Positions 1 through 7,755 are shown, counted from the first letter of the stretch. The stretch is 17,254 bases of DNA from Clostridia bacterium (GCA_017443885.1 JAFSXW010000051.1:1-17254); one strand, 5' to 3'. A program made the numbers and translations. Notes: generated by a model not told the origin, from the letters alone.

Positions 1-52
1 GATTTATTAAAGAATAATAATTTTATTTTCATTGCAGAAAGGTTGGTGTATT

Positions 53-502
53 ATGATTATTGCAATTGCTTCAGATAACGAAAGAAAACTTGTTGAAGAA
101 TTGGGGTATTCAAAATGTCCTATAATTATAACAGGCATTGGCGGTGTGAATGTTATTCGTTCGCTTAAAAATGTTTCAAAAGATGAAGAGATTGTTAATA
201 TTGGTTATGCAGGCTCTAACCACTTAAAAATTGGTGAAAGGGTGGTTATTGGAAAATCTTCATTATTGCATGAATTGTTTAAGTATGATGAGGAAATTGG
301 CAAAACGGTTGATTATAACGATTCTAAAATTATTTGCTACACATCCACTGATTTTGTTACAAAAACGAATATACAAGAACCATGCGTGTTTGATATGGAA
401 CTTGCTTTTATATGTGCAATGTTTAACAAAGTGAAATCAATAAAAGTGATAAGCGATAATTTGGATCTTCACGCTTATAATCAGTGTGTTGAAGATAAAT
501 AA
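53..502 (+). CDS. Compact MTA/SAH nucleosidase-like protein (phosphorylase superfamily)
   Basis: The 149-residue product resembles 5'-methylthioadenosine/S-adenosylhomocysteine nucleosidases (PNP/UDP phosphorylase fold). Seen: an N-terminal strand IIAIASDNE where the family has its first active-site Glu, then GIGGVN (family GIGKVN), NIGYAG...IGERVVIG (family NTGVAG...GDVVI), and near the end FDMELAFI and VISDNLD, which match the DMEGAAIA and SDNA motifs holding the ribose-binding Glu and catalytic Asp. Family members are about 230 residues, so this one is compact: segments between the motifs are shortened, yet all the end-to-end motifs remain. The ATG at 53 is chosen because AGAAAGG lies about 10 bases upstream; an upstream TTG in frame lacks such a site. 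An intrinsic terminator follows. Substrate cannot be deduced; a cytosolic nucleoside-cleaving or nucleoside-binding role is inferred. Confidence 0.7.
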   Translation: MIIAIASDNERKLVEELGYSKCPIIITGIGGVNVIRSLKNVSKDEEIVNIGYAGSNHLKIGERVVIGKSSLLHELFKYDEEIGKTVDYNDSKIICYTSTDFVTKTNIQEPCVFDMELAFICAMFNKVKSIKVISDNLDLHAYNQCVEDK

Positions 503-512
503 CCAAACAAAT

Positions 513-539
513 AAAAAATGGCAGTTTTAGCCATTTTTT
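513..539 (+). terminator. Intrinsic terminator of the nucleosidase-like gene
   Basis: A 10-bp perfect stem AAAAAATGGC / GCCATTTTTT with a 7-base loop, ending in a T run, starts 10 bases after the stop codon. The A run on the other side makes it potentially active in both directions. Confidence 0.85.
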
Positions 540-550
540 TAGTTTATTTT

Positions 551-588
551 AAAGAAAAAAACAGGCATTTTAGCCTGTTTTTTTCTTT
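551..588 (-). terminator. Intrinsic terminator of the surface-protein gene (bidirectional shape)
   Basis: A 16-bp perfect inverted repeat (551-566 and 573-588) has a GC core ACAGGC/GCCTGT, a 6-base loop and A/T runs on both flanks. It lies just past the stop codon of the minus-strand gene and only 11 bases from the terminator of the plus-strand gene, so each convergent gene has its own hairpin. Confidence 0.85.
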
Positions 589-601
589 AATTTTTTTTAA
601 T

Positions 602-3600
602 TTATACAAAACCACCTTTACGATTTTTCTTAGATTTATTGCTGGTTTTAGTTATAGTAACTTGATTTTCTGGAGTAACTGTTTGGTTTTTAGGAAGTTT
701 TTTAACTCCAAGAGCAACTAATGCAACAACAAGTGATGCAATTAGAAGTAGGGAAGAGAATACTAAGAAGAAGATCATAAGTGTTGTGTTTTCTGCAGAT
801 GTTTCATCTTCTGATGAATTATTTGAAGCGCTGTTGTTTGAAGAAGTGTTTGTGGTTGCATAATCTTTCACTACCACATTTGCACTTTCATTTTCATTTT
901 GTGCTTCAACTTGCTCAGTGTAAACGCTTTCTTCAATTTTTTCATAGTTAATATCGCTAATTAAAGCATAGCCAGAAGTTCTTGAAGATGTTGTTCCTAA
1001 TGTGAAATTCATAGTTAAACCAGTTTTATTTGAAGAACCTGTTTTCACAAGTGCCACATATTCTGTGTAGCCATTATTTGCATTATCTTCATTAGAGCCA
1101 ACATTTTTAAATTCTGCATCTATTCCATTGATATTTATGGTTAATTTATCGGCATTGTTTGCGCTTGTTTTAACCCAAACTGAAATTCTGTAATAACTAT
1201 TAGCAGAAAGGGCGAAAGTTGATGCAGATTTAGCAGTTGAATAATATTCATCGGCGTTAAAGATAATAATCACATTTTCTGTTCTTGCACTTGGGCGAGA
1301 AAGAATTGAACTCGTTAAAGTGGTGGTTGATTCATCAGCATTTTCTAGTGTTACTGTTTGAGATGCTTTAGCGATATAAACAGAACCAGTTACTACCTTT
1401 TCATTTTCTTTAACTTCGCTAATATTATAGTTATTGCTTCTATATGCGCCATTATCTAGTGCTTCTGTGGCATGAGTGAAGCCAGCATCGGTTACATAAT
1501 CAACAAGTTTCATATTATTTGCTTCTTGATCACTATATGCACTTTTTTCACTAATTAGTTTTTCAAATTGCGCTTGATCATCTAATGATTTGCCATCAAT
1601 TGTTTTTGTGGTTAGGGCAGTGTATCTAACATCTTTAAAGAACACAGTTCCTTTTGCATCTTCAATACCAATTCTGAGTTTAAAGTTTTGGCTGGTTTCA
1701 CCAGTTCTAACATAGAATGTAAATTGTGTCCACACGCCAGTGCCAGAGGTGGTGTATTCTCTAATGAAATCTGAAATAACATTACCAGAATCGTTTATTA
1801 ATTTTATTAACACTTTACCTGTAAAATTAGCATCTTCTAAACTATTTACAGTATAAACGCTTAAAGTGATTTTAGAAACAGCAGATGTTGAAACTGAGAA
1901 AATACTATCTGTTTCGTAATAAAATGAGTTTGTTTTGTCAGATTTTAAAGCATCACTAGGAGCATAAATTCCAAGCACATTAATTGGTTGAGATGGAGTT
2001 ACGCCCTGAGGGTTGTTTGCATTGCCAAGTTTTGATGAAGCACTTGCAAAATTAACAGAGTTTGTTGAAACAACGCCAGAAACAATTTTAGCAGTTTCGC
2101 TATTATCGTAATTTTCAGTTTTACTAGTCCAGTTTGCAGGAGTTAGTGGGTAAGAGATTTCTTCGCTTGCATCTGTTATTTTAACGAAGTTGAAGAAACC
2201 ATTTGGTATATTTGAAGATTGCAAAACAGAAATAGGGGATAAGTCTAGCCCATAACTAGATGAACTGTTTGAATAAGTTTCAGAAGTTATTTTTTCAACT
2301 TTTAATTGGTCGAAATAAACAGTTGAATTAGGACTTGCAAGAATTGCAATTTGCCCATTTAATGTTCTTAGGGCATTGCCACGAACATAAACGGCAATTT
2401 CAACCCAGTTATTTGTGCTGTTTGTGCCTTCGCTATATGCTGTTACTTTTCTTGTTTGTTTAAAGGTTGTACCGTCTTCATCATTACCGGTTGGAATTTT
2501 AGAAAGCACAGCAAGTGTTGCTTCAGCGTTTTTGTTTTTAGAATCGGCCTTCACCATAACGCTTACTCTATAAAAGCCAAATTGGTCGATAGTGAAGGTT
2601 GATTTGCTAATAAATCCAAGTGAATAAACAGAGCTTGTGTTGGTTATTTTTAAAACCTTGTTATTTTCTTCAAAGTTATTTAAAGAGCCAAGGCTTTCAA
2701 TATCTGCTTCGGTTACAATTTCATAATCAAAATATAGCTTTTTATTTTCGCTATCTTTTAAATTATAAGCGTTAAAATAGTTTGAGGCAACGCTAGTTTT
2801 TAAATCTTCATCTGTGTAGTAATACCAGTATGCATCTGAGAAGGCAGAAGAAGAAGTGTTAAATTCGCTATTTGATTCAACTCCTGCAAGTTTTTTCTCT
2901 TCTTCAAAATGCTCGTAAATATTTATTTCGCTAAATCTAACAGTTGCATCTGGGGTTAGTGTTAGCATTTGCTTTTTATTGTAGTCGGCATCTAGTTTTG
3001 TTAAATTAGAAGAGCCATTTATTGTGTCTTCATTAATTTGATGATTTTTAAAATCTAGTTCGGTTAGTTCTTTTATATCAAGATTATCAAAAAGAACATA
3101 ACCATTAAGTTTATTATCTGAAACGGCATTATTAGGGTCGATAGTGTTTGCAGAACCCAAAACTAAGCTGATTGAAACTGAAGGGTTTGAATCAGATGGG
3201 GTGGCAATAAACACATGCCTTTTTTGCCAAGCGCCATTAGTGTTTATTGGGCTAGATTCATAATCGATTCCGCCAGTAAGTTTAATAGATGCAGTAACAA
3301 GTGTGCTAGAAGATGTGTTTACATAGTAAGACAAAACATAATATCTATTTTTAGTGAGGTTGATAGATGATGAAGCGTTATAGAATAAATATGTTTTTTG
3401 CTCTTTTTCTTCCACAGTTTCAGTAACAGGGGCATCAGTTGCAAAAATTGCCAAAACATAGGTTTCGGTTCCTTCTTCAACTAAATCAATGTTTGTGCCA
3501 TCTGTGGTGGTGGTTACGCCAGTTTTATCTTTAATATCTTTAAGAGAGGCACCAACCTGAGAGCCTGCAAAAGCCTCATCTGCATTGGTGGCATTAGTTT

Positions 3601-3799
3601 GCCTTAGCCAAGAAGCAGATGTTGCATTAAAGGTTAGGTTATTTGTTTCGCTGGTGGTTAGAATTGATGATGCCTCGTGGCCAGCAGCAAAGGCAACATT
3701 TTTAACGCTAAAAGCTAGTGCAAAAAAAGAAGAGAAACTTAAGCACACTGCAAGTGCAAGCGTTAAAATTAGTTTAGATAATTTTTTTGAGTGTTTCAT
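602..3799 (-). CDS. Large secreted, membrane-anchored surface protein with four beta-sandwich (CBM4/9-like) repeats
   Basis: Numbering is from an upstream in-frame ATG at 3808. The ATG at 3799 is preferred because AAAGGAA then sits about 9 bases away. A signal peptide is clear: Lys-rich start, hydrophobic residues 12-33, cleavage near AFA at 39-41. Four divergent modules of about 115-140 residues follow at roughly 113-250, 385-508, 612-733 and 845-958. Each has a YYRISVWVK-like strand, a middle W or Y strand (for example VWTQFTFYVRTG), and an ending such as VYFDQLKVEKI or VLFDNLDIKEL. This pattern fits galactose-binding-like or CBM4/9-type sandwiches. A Ser/Asn/Glu-rich linker (960-1007), one membrane helix (1008-1034) and a basic cytoplasmic tail complete the protein. 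There is no LPXTG motif and no catalytic domain. Binding of glycans or surface polymers is inferred only. Confidence 0.8.
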   Translation of the reverse strand: MKHSKKLSKLILTLALAVCLSFSSFFALAFSVKNVAFAAGHEASSILTTSETNNLTFNATSASWLRQTNATNADEAFAGSQVGASLKDIKDKTGVTTTTDGTNIDLVEEGTETYVLAIFATDAPVTETVEEKEQKTYLFYNASSSINLTKNRYYVLSYYVNTSSSTLVTASIKLTGGIDYESSPINTNGAWQKRHVFIATPSDSNPSVSISLVLGSANTIDPNNAVSDNKLNGYVLFDNLDIKELTELDFKNHQINEDTINGSSNLTKLDADYNKKQMLTLTPDATVRFSEINIYEHFEEEKKLAGVESNSEFNTSSSAFSDAYWYYYTDEDLKTSVASNYFNAYNLKDSENKKLYFDYEIVTEADIESLGSLNNFEENNKVLKITNTSSVYSLGFISKSTFTIDQFGFYRVSVMVKADSKNKNAEATLAVLSKIPTGNDEDGTTFKQTRKVTAYSEGTNSTNNWVEIAVYVRGNALRTLNGQIAILASPNSTVYFDQLKVEKITSETYSNSSSSYGLDLSPISVLQSSNIPNGFFNFVKITDASEEISYPLTPANWTSKTENYDNSETAKIVSGVVSTNSVNFASASSKLGNANNPQGVTPSQPINVLGIYAPSDALKSDKTNSFYYETDSIFSVSTSAVSKITLSVYTVNSLEDANFTGKVLIKLINDSGNVISDFIREYTTSGTGVWTQFTFYVRTGETSQNFKLRIGIEDAKGTVFFKDVRYTALTTKTIDGKSLDDQAQFEKLISEKSAYSDQEANNMKLVDYVTDAGFTHATEALDNGAYRSNNYNISEVKENEKVVTGSVYIAKASQTVTLENADESTTTLTSSILSRPSARTENVIIIFNADEYYSTAKSASTFALSANSYYRISVWVKTSANNADKLTININGIDAEFKNVGSNEDNANNGYTEYVALVKTGSSNKTGLTMNFTLGTTSSRTSGYALISDINYEKIEESVYTEQVEAQNENESANVVVKDYATTNTSSNNSASNNSSEDETSAENTTLMIFFLVFSSLLLIASLVVALVALGVKKLPKNQTVTPENQVTITKTSNKSKKNRKGGFV

Positions 3800-3843
3800 T
3801 AATCGCATTTCCTTTATTTTATATTGATTTTATAATCTCAATT

Positions 3844-3872
3844 ATTATATATAATTATAATATAAAAAGCAA
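3844..3872 (-). promoter_or_regulatory. Putative sigma-A promoter of the surface-protein gene
   Basis: Read on the minus strand: TTGCTT (3872-3867), a 17-base spacer, TATAAT (3849-3844). This places the transcript start about 40 bases before the ATG at 3799. The surrounding sequence is very AT-rich, so alternative -10 boxes exist. Confidence 0.55.
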
Positions 3873-3907
3873 ATAAAAAACAGATTTTTTAAAGAAAAAT
3901 TATAGAT

Positions 3908-3935
3908 TTTACCTAAATAGAACAAACTATATAAT
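3908..3935 (+). promoter_or_regulatory. Weak candidate promoter abutting the first TSUP gene
   Basis: TTTACC, 16 bases, then TATAAT ending directly at the ATG at 3936. If this promoter is used, the transcript would begin inside the annotated coding region. Either the promoter is a chance match or translation starts further in. Confidence 0.25.
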
Positions 3936-4298
3936 ATGAAAATTAAAACAAAAAGGTTTCTTCTAACTGCAAGTGGAGTGGTGGTTGGCTTAATAAATGG
4001 ATTATTAGGTGCTGGTGGTGGAATTATTGTGGTGCCAATACTTAGATTTGTTTTGGGGCTTAATCAAAAAGAAGCGCAGGCAACTGCCATTTTTATTATT
4101 CTTCCTTTATGTGTTGTGTCTGGCATAATATATTTAATTTTAGGAAATTTTAGTGTTAATTTGGCAATTCCTGTGTTTATTGGCTCTGTTTTAGGGGCAA
4201 TTATGGGAACATTTTTATTAGCAAAACTTAAAAATAATGTTTTGGTTTATATCTTCTGTGGAGTTTTAATACTCGCCGGAATAAGGATGATTTTTTAA
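3936..4298 (+). CDS. TSUP/TauE-SafE family transporter, N-terminal half-size subunit
   Basis: A 120-residue hydrophobic protein with a Lys/Arg-rich start and about four predicted membrane helices. It carries the TSUP signature GLINGLLGAGGGIIVVP near residues 18-34, typical of sulfite/sulfoacetate/taurine-type anion permeases. Full-length members are about 250 residues with two copies of this repeat; here one protein holds only the first copy, and the next gene supplies the second. The stop codon overlaps the next ATG (TAATG), so translational coupling and a heterodimeric transporter are likely. No ribosome binding site is visible before the ATG at 3936, and a TATAAT touches it, so the true start is uncertain. 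Substrate cannot be told from sequence; nearby genes give no sulfur-metabolism context. Confidence 0.8.
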   Translation: MKIKTKRFLLTASGVVVGLINGLLGAGGGIIVVPILRFVLGLNQKEAQATAIFIILPLCVVSGIIYLILGNFSVNLAIPVFIGSVLGAIMGTFLLAKLKNNVLVYIFCGVLILAGIRMIF

Positions 4299-4693
4299 TG
4301 GAGTGGTTTTGGCTTTTTTTAGTTGGCGCTGTAAGTGGAGTTTTTGCTGGAATGGGTATGGGTGGCGGAACATTTTTAATTCCACTTTTAACTATCCTTC
4401 TTGGTGTTAATCAAAAAATAGCGCAGGGAATTAATTTAGTGGTGTTTATTCCACTTGCTGTAATTTGCCTAATAATCTATTTTAAAAGGCATTTAATAAA
4501 ACTTAAAAATGTGTTTTGGCTTTATATTCCAGCAGTTTTAATTAGTGCTGTTAGTGCCTTTTTTGCTAGTAAGATAGAAGCAAATATTCTTAAAACTATA
4601 TTTGGGGCTTTTTTAGTTGCGTTTGGTATTTTTTGGGCAATTTTAACTATTATTTTTCAAATAAAAGCCAAAAACAATAAAATAAAAAAGTAA
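4298..4693 (+). CDS. TSUP/TauE-SafE family transporter, C-terminal half-size subunit
   Basis: 131 residues with about four predicted membrane helices and a lysine-rich C-terminal tail. The signature GVFAGMGMGGGTFLIP near residues 14-29 is the second copy of the TSUP repeat, homologous to the motif in the preceding protein; NQK follows at the same spacing in both (GLNQKEAQATA and GVNQKIAQGIN). The ATG overlaps the stop of the upstream half by one base, so the two are probably made together as the halves of one antiparallel or pseudo-symmetric permease. No terminator is obvious before the next promoter. The role is anion export or import across the cytoplasmic membrane; the substrate is unknown. 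Confidence 0.82.
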   Translation: MEWFWLFLVGAVSGVFAGMGMGGGTFLIPLLTILLGVNQKIAQGINLVVFIPLAVICLIIYFKRHLIKLKNVFWLYIPAVLISAVSAFFASKIEANILKTIFGAFLVAFGIFWAILTIIFQIKAKNNKIKK

Positions 4694-4710
4694 AACCACG
4701 CTTAATTTAG

Positions 4711-4739
4711 TTGCTATTATTATTAGTTTTTGATAAAAT
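4711..4739 (+). promoter_or_regulatory. Sigma-A promoter of the Rnf-type operon (extended -10)
   Basis: TTGCTA (4711-4716), a 17-base spacer, TAAAAT (4734-4739) preceded by TGA, an extended -10 TGn element. The start of transcription would be near 4746, leaving a short leader of about 25 bases. This supports the ATG at 4771 as the rnfC start over an in-frame TTG at 4711, which lies inside the promoter. Confidence 0.6.
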
Positions 4740-4770
4740 AAATGCTAGTAAGAGTGGGAGAATTGTTATA

Positions 4771-6081
4771 ATGGCTTTTGCGAATATTCGCGGGGTTTTT
4801 ATTAGGGGAAGCCGAAAGGCTTTAAGAAATGCAAAAATCGCAGAAATTAAAACTTCTGCGAATTTTTGCGTTCCTTTAAAATATGGAATGGCGAGTGAAA
4901 GTAAGCCACTTGTTAGTGTTGGTGAAAATGTTAAAAAAGGTAGCGTTATTGCTTCACCAATAGATAACTCTTCAGCTTTTATTTATAGCCCAGTGTGTGG
5001 AAATGTTGTGGCTGTTGATAAACGAATAAACAGCAATGGGCAAGAGAGTATTGTTATTGAAATTGAGCCAAGCACGAGCAAGGCTTCATTATATTTTAAA
5101 CCTATTGAAGAGCAAACGAAATCAAATCTGTTTGGAAGGCTTGTTGAATGTGGAAGCGTGGACACATGGGGCAAAAGGCTTCCTTCATATAAAAAATATT
5201 TAAGCGCAAATATTAGAAAAGCACAAACCCTTATAGTGAAACTTTATGATAGTGATGGGTTTGTTTATTCTAATTGTTTTATTGCAAAAAATTATGCAAA
5301 AGAAGTTGCACTTGGTGCTCTTTTATATTTAAAAATAAGCAATTGTGATGAAGTTGTGTTTACAGTTTTTGACGAGCAAGATAAAATTGTATCACAGCTT
5401 AAAAATGAATTATTAAATATTGGTGCAGATTTAACCAAAATTAGATTTTATAGAATAAGCAGAAAATATCCACTAGATGAAGAGCATTTGCTTGCTAAAA
5501 TTATCACTAGAAAAACTGTTAGAATTGAGCATAATGTTGAAGATTTTGGCGTATTTGTGGAAAGTGCGCAAACTTGTCTTAATTTTTATAATGCTGTTTA
5601 TAAAAATGAGCCAACAATTTCTAGTTTCTATACTATAAGCGGAAATACTTTTAAAAATGCAGGTGTTGTTGATGTTTTAAACGGCACTAAAGCGTTAGAT
5701 ATTTTTTCAGAATTTAAAATTAAGAATAAAGAGAAATTTTCTTCATTTGCTCTTGGTGGGGCAATGGCAGGGATAGCTCAGGTTTCTTTTGAGGCAGAAT
5801 TGCCAATTAGCCAAACAAGTTTGGTTAGTTTTGAAGACAAAATTTATTCAGAACTTCCTTGCATAAACTGTGGGAAATGCACAAAAGTTTGCCCAACACG
5901 ATTAGAGCCAATGGCGCTTGACACATACGCTGAAGAAAAAGACTTTGGACGAGCTAAAAAATGTGGAGCAGAAGCGTGCATAAATTGCGGGCTTTGTTCG
6001 TATGTGTGCCCAGCAAAAAGAAACCTTGCTCAGCGTATTAGTGATATGAAAGATAATATTATTATGGGGAGGACTATGTAG
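4771..6081 (+). CDS. rnfC: RnfC-like subunit with intact 2x[4Fe-4S] module but eroded nucleotide/FMN motifs
   Basis: 436 residues, normal length for RnfC. In order: a short N-terminal segment; a biotinyl/SLBB-like region (FCVPLKYGM...KPLVSVGENVKKGSVI, about 32-60, then SPVCGNVVAV); a Rossmann-like middle (about 120-320) with family landmarks RKYPLDEEHLL (231-241) and the ..FYNAVYKNEP.. strand; and a C-terminal ferredoxin-like part with C364, C367, C370, C374 and C403, C406, C409, C413, ending in SYVCPAKRNLAQ as in true RnfC. Family knowledge: RnfC binds NADH and FMN through GxGGAGFPTxxK and NGAECEP motifs. Here the aligned stretches read GSVDTWGKRLPSYKK and KLYDSDGF, so these motifs are not recognisable. 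GGGAG lies about 10 bases before the ATG. It is the first gene of a five-gene operon; peripheral on the cytoplasmic face (inferred). Confidence 0.85.
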   Translation: MAFANIRGVFIRGSRKALRNAKIAEIKTSANFCVPLKYGMASESKPLVSVGENVKKGSVIASPIDNSSAFIYSPVCGNVVAVDKRINSNGQESIVIEIEPSTSKASLYFKPIEEQTKSNLFGRLVECGSVDTWGKRLPSYKKYLSANIRKAQTLIVKLYDSDGFVYSNCFIAKNYAKEVALGALLYLKISNCDEVVFTVFDEQDKIVSQLKNELLNIGADLTKIRFYRISRKYPLDEEHLLAKIITRKTVRIEHNVEDFGVFVESAQTCLNFYNAVYKNEPTISSFYTISGNTFKNAGVVDVLNGTKALDIFSEFKIKNKEKFSSFALGGAMAGIAQVSFEAELPISQTSLVSFEDKIYSELPCINCGKCTKVCPTRLEPMALDTYAEEKDFGRAKKCGAEACINCGLCSYVCPAKRNLAQRISDMKDNIIMGRTM

Positions 6082-6083
6082 GT

Positions 6084-7031
6084 ATGCGTTTATTTAAAGT
6101 TGGCCCTTCGCCTTTTGTTAAAAAGAATAATTCTGTTAAAATTTTATTAGAGCATATGATCTTAGTTTTGCTTGCCTTGTGTGTTGTTGGGGCGGTGTTT
6201 TGTGGCTATAGAGTGCTAATTCTTTTGCTCATAAGTTTAGTTAGTGCTTTTGTTTTTGAATTTTTATTTAATCTTGTGGTGCTAGATAAAAAGGGGCTAG
6301 ATGATGATTTATCTAGCATAGTAACAGCTATTATGTTTACGCTTATAAGTGGGGCAAACACTCCACTTTATATGCCTGTTATTGCAATGTTTGTGGCAAT
6401 AATTATTGTCAAAATGTTGTTTGGTGGTTTTGCAAAAAATATCTTTAACCCAGCTGGAAGTGGGGCTGTTGTTTCCATAAGTTTATTTGGTGCAGTTGCT
6501 AGCACATGGCTAACGGCTGGCATAAGTGGCAAATTTGCCGAAAACCCACTTAATAATATTGCAACTGGCAATTTTGCCAATTTTGAAATTTATGACTTTT
6601 TATTTGGAAAAGCTGGAACAATAGTTGGTGCTGTTTGCTTAATTGCAGTGCTTGCTGGTGGGCTATATTTAATAATAATGGGAGTTATCGATTTTAAAAT
6701 TCCACTAATGGCTCTTTTAAGTTTTGCGGCAGTTGCATTTTTGCTAAATGGGTTTGATTTTAATATTATGCTTTGCTATTTAATTGGAAGCCCTGTGATA
6801 TTTGTTTCATTTTTTATGCTAACAGACTACACAACAAGTCCTAATTCATTTTTAGGGCAACTTATTTATTGCCTTATTTTTGGAATATCTGCCTACTTTT
6901 TAGTGAAATATAATGTTCTTTATAGTGGAAGTGTGCTTTTAGCACTTATTTTTGCAAACGCATTTACTCCGCTTCTAGATAGGGTTATCCGCCCACGATA
7001 TTTTGGTGAGGGGGTAAAGTATGGTCAATAA
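6084..7031 (+). CDS. rnfD: RnfD-like membrane subunit lacking a canonical flavinylation motif
   Basis: 315 residues and about eight to ten membrane helices, in the NqrB/RnfD family. Seen: N-terminal SPFVKKNNSV (family SPH...S), DDDLSSIVTAIMF (family DGSAVVTGLLL, 73-85), KMLFGGFAKNIFNPAGSG (110-127, the family's GKqlFGGlGqNiFNPA motif), VIDFKIPL, FFMLTDYTTSP (family FFMATDPVTSP) and FTPLLDRVIRPRYFG at the C-terminus. Known RnfD carries FMN covalently on Thr in an S/T-G-A-T motif made by ApbE. The aligned loop here reads NPLNNIATGN (154-163); Ala and Thr161 remain, Ser and Gly do not. The gene starts 3 bases after rnfC; a GGGGAGG site lies about 11 bases upstream. Its end overlaps rnfE by 11 bases. 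No rnfG follows, unlike the usual CDGEAB order. Confidence 0.88.
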   Translation: MRLFKVGPSPFVKKNNSVKILLEHMILVLLALCVVGAVFCGYRVLILLLISLVSAFVFEFLFNLVVLDKKGLDDDLSSIVTAIMFTLISGANTPLYMPVIAMFVAIIIVKMLFGGFAKNIFNPAGSGAVVSISLFGAVASTWLTAGISGKFAENPLNNIATGNFANFEIYDFLFGKAGTIVGAVCLIAVLAGGLYLIIMGVIDFKIPLMALLSFAAVAFLLNGFDFNIMLCYLIGSPVIFVSFFMLTDYTTSPNSFLGQLIYCLIFGISAYFLVKYNVLYSGSVLLALIFANAFTPLLDRVIRPRYFGEGVKYGQ

Positions 7032-7755
7032 AAATGGTATAAACCCTGTTTTTGTGGCAACTCTTGCCGTTTTGCCACTAATTAATGTTGCATTTACATT
7101 GCAAGAAGTGGTGCTATTAGGATTAGTTTCTGCATTTACTTATATAATTGCGATATCTCTTATTTCAATACTAGAAAAGGTGGCAAACCGCAACCTTAGA
7201 TTTTTTGTGTTTATGATTATTGCCTGTGCAATAGTTACAGTGTTTAATTATGTTTATGCAATTTTTCCTAATGTGCTTTATGTAGAGGCTGGCTCAAAAA
7301 TAAATTATTGCCTGATTAGTGCAGGAATTTTAAGCATTGAAACGCTTTATTCTAATAGAAAAATGGCTTTAACTGGCTATTTTTATAAAATGCTTATGGG
7401 CGTGCCTGCATTTTTAGGCATATACTTTTTATTTGGTTCAATTCGTGAAATTTTAGGGCTCGGCAGTGTTTGGGGTGTTGAACTTGGTTTTCAAAGCATT
7501 GAATTCTTTAAAACTTCTTATGGTGCATTTATTTTACTTGCATTAATTTGTAGTTTTATTAATAGTTTTTATCTTCATTCTAGGGCTAAAAAGCATCAAT
7601 ATAATATGCTTGTTGAAAAATATAAAATGAAACTTAGCATGGAAAGAAATATTGAACGAACAAAAGCAGTAGATGCTAGTCAGCGTAAAAATTTTGGTGC
7701 AGACGAACTGATAGAAAAAAATAATGGCGAAAATGGAGGCAATGAAAATGAGTAA
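7021..7755 (+). CDS. rnfE: RnfE-like membrane subunit without the conserved cluster cysteines
   Basis: 244 residues, six predicted membrane helices, in the RnfE/NqrD branch of the Rnf-Nqr family. Landmarks: INPVFVATLAVLPLINV (7-23; family NPVLVQLLGLCPLLAV), RFFVFMIIACAIVTV (60-74), SIETLYSNRK (105-114; family RAEAFASKN) and FGSIREILGLGSVWG (family GSLREILGNGTLFG), which is strongly conserved. In true RnfE, Cys in LCPLL and Cys in NCAILGRAE help bind the intramembrane [2Fe-2S] cluster; here the aligned residues are Leu18 and Ser100, though a Cys at 97 sits one helical turn away. A charged tail of about 55 residues follows the last helix. GAGGGGG precedes the ATG, which lies within the end of rnfD; the 3' end overlaps rnfA. 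Confidence 0.82.
   Translation: MVNKNGINPVFVATLAVLPLINVAFTLQEVVLLGLVSAFTYIIAISLISILEKVANRNLRFFVFMIIACAIVTVFNYVYAIFPNVLYVEAGSKINYCLISAGILSIETLYSNRKMALTGYFYKMLMGVPAFLGIYFLFGSIREILGLGSVWGVELGFQSIEFFKTSYGAFILLALICSFINSFYLHSRAKKHQYNMLVEKYKMKLSMERNIERTKAVDASQRKNFGADELIEKNNGENGGNENE

Noticed and set aside
518..721. Open frame on the plus strand across the terminators and the end of the surface-protein gene
   Set aside because: It is Phe/Leu-rich translation of hairpin and T-run DNA, antisense to a real gene, with no ribosome binding site.
4711..4770. A longer RnfC starting at the TTG at 4711
   Set aside because: The codons lie within the promoter and short leader and give a hydrophobic start unlike RnfC. 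The ATG at 4771 has a better ribosome binding site and family fit.
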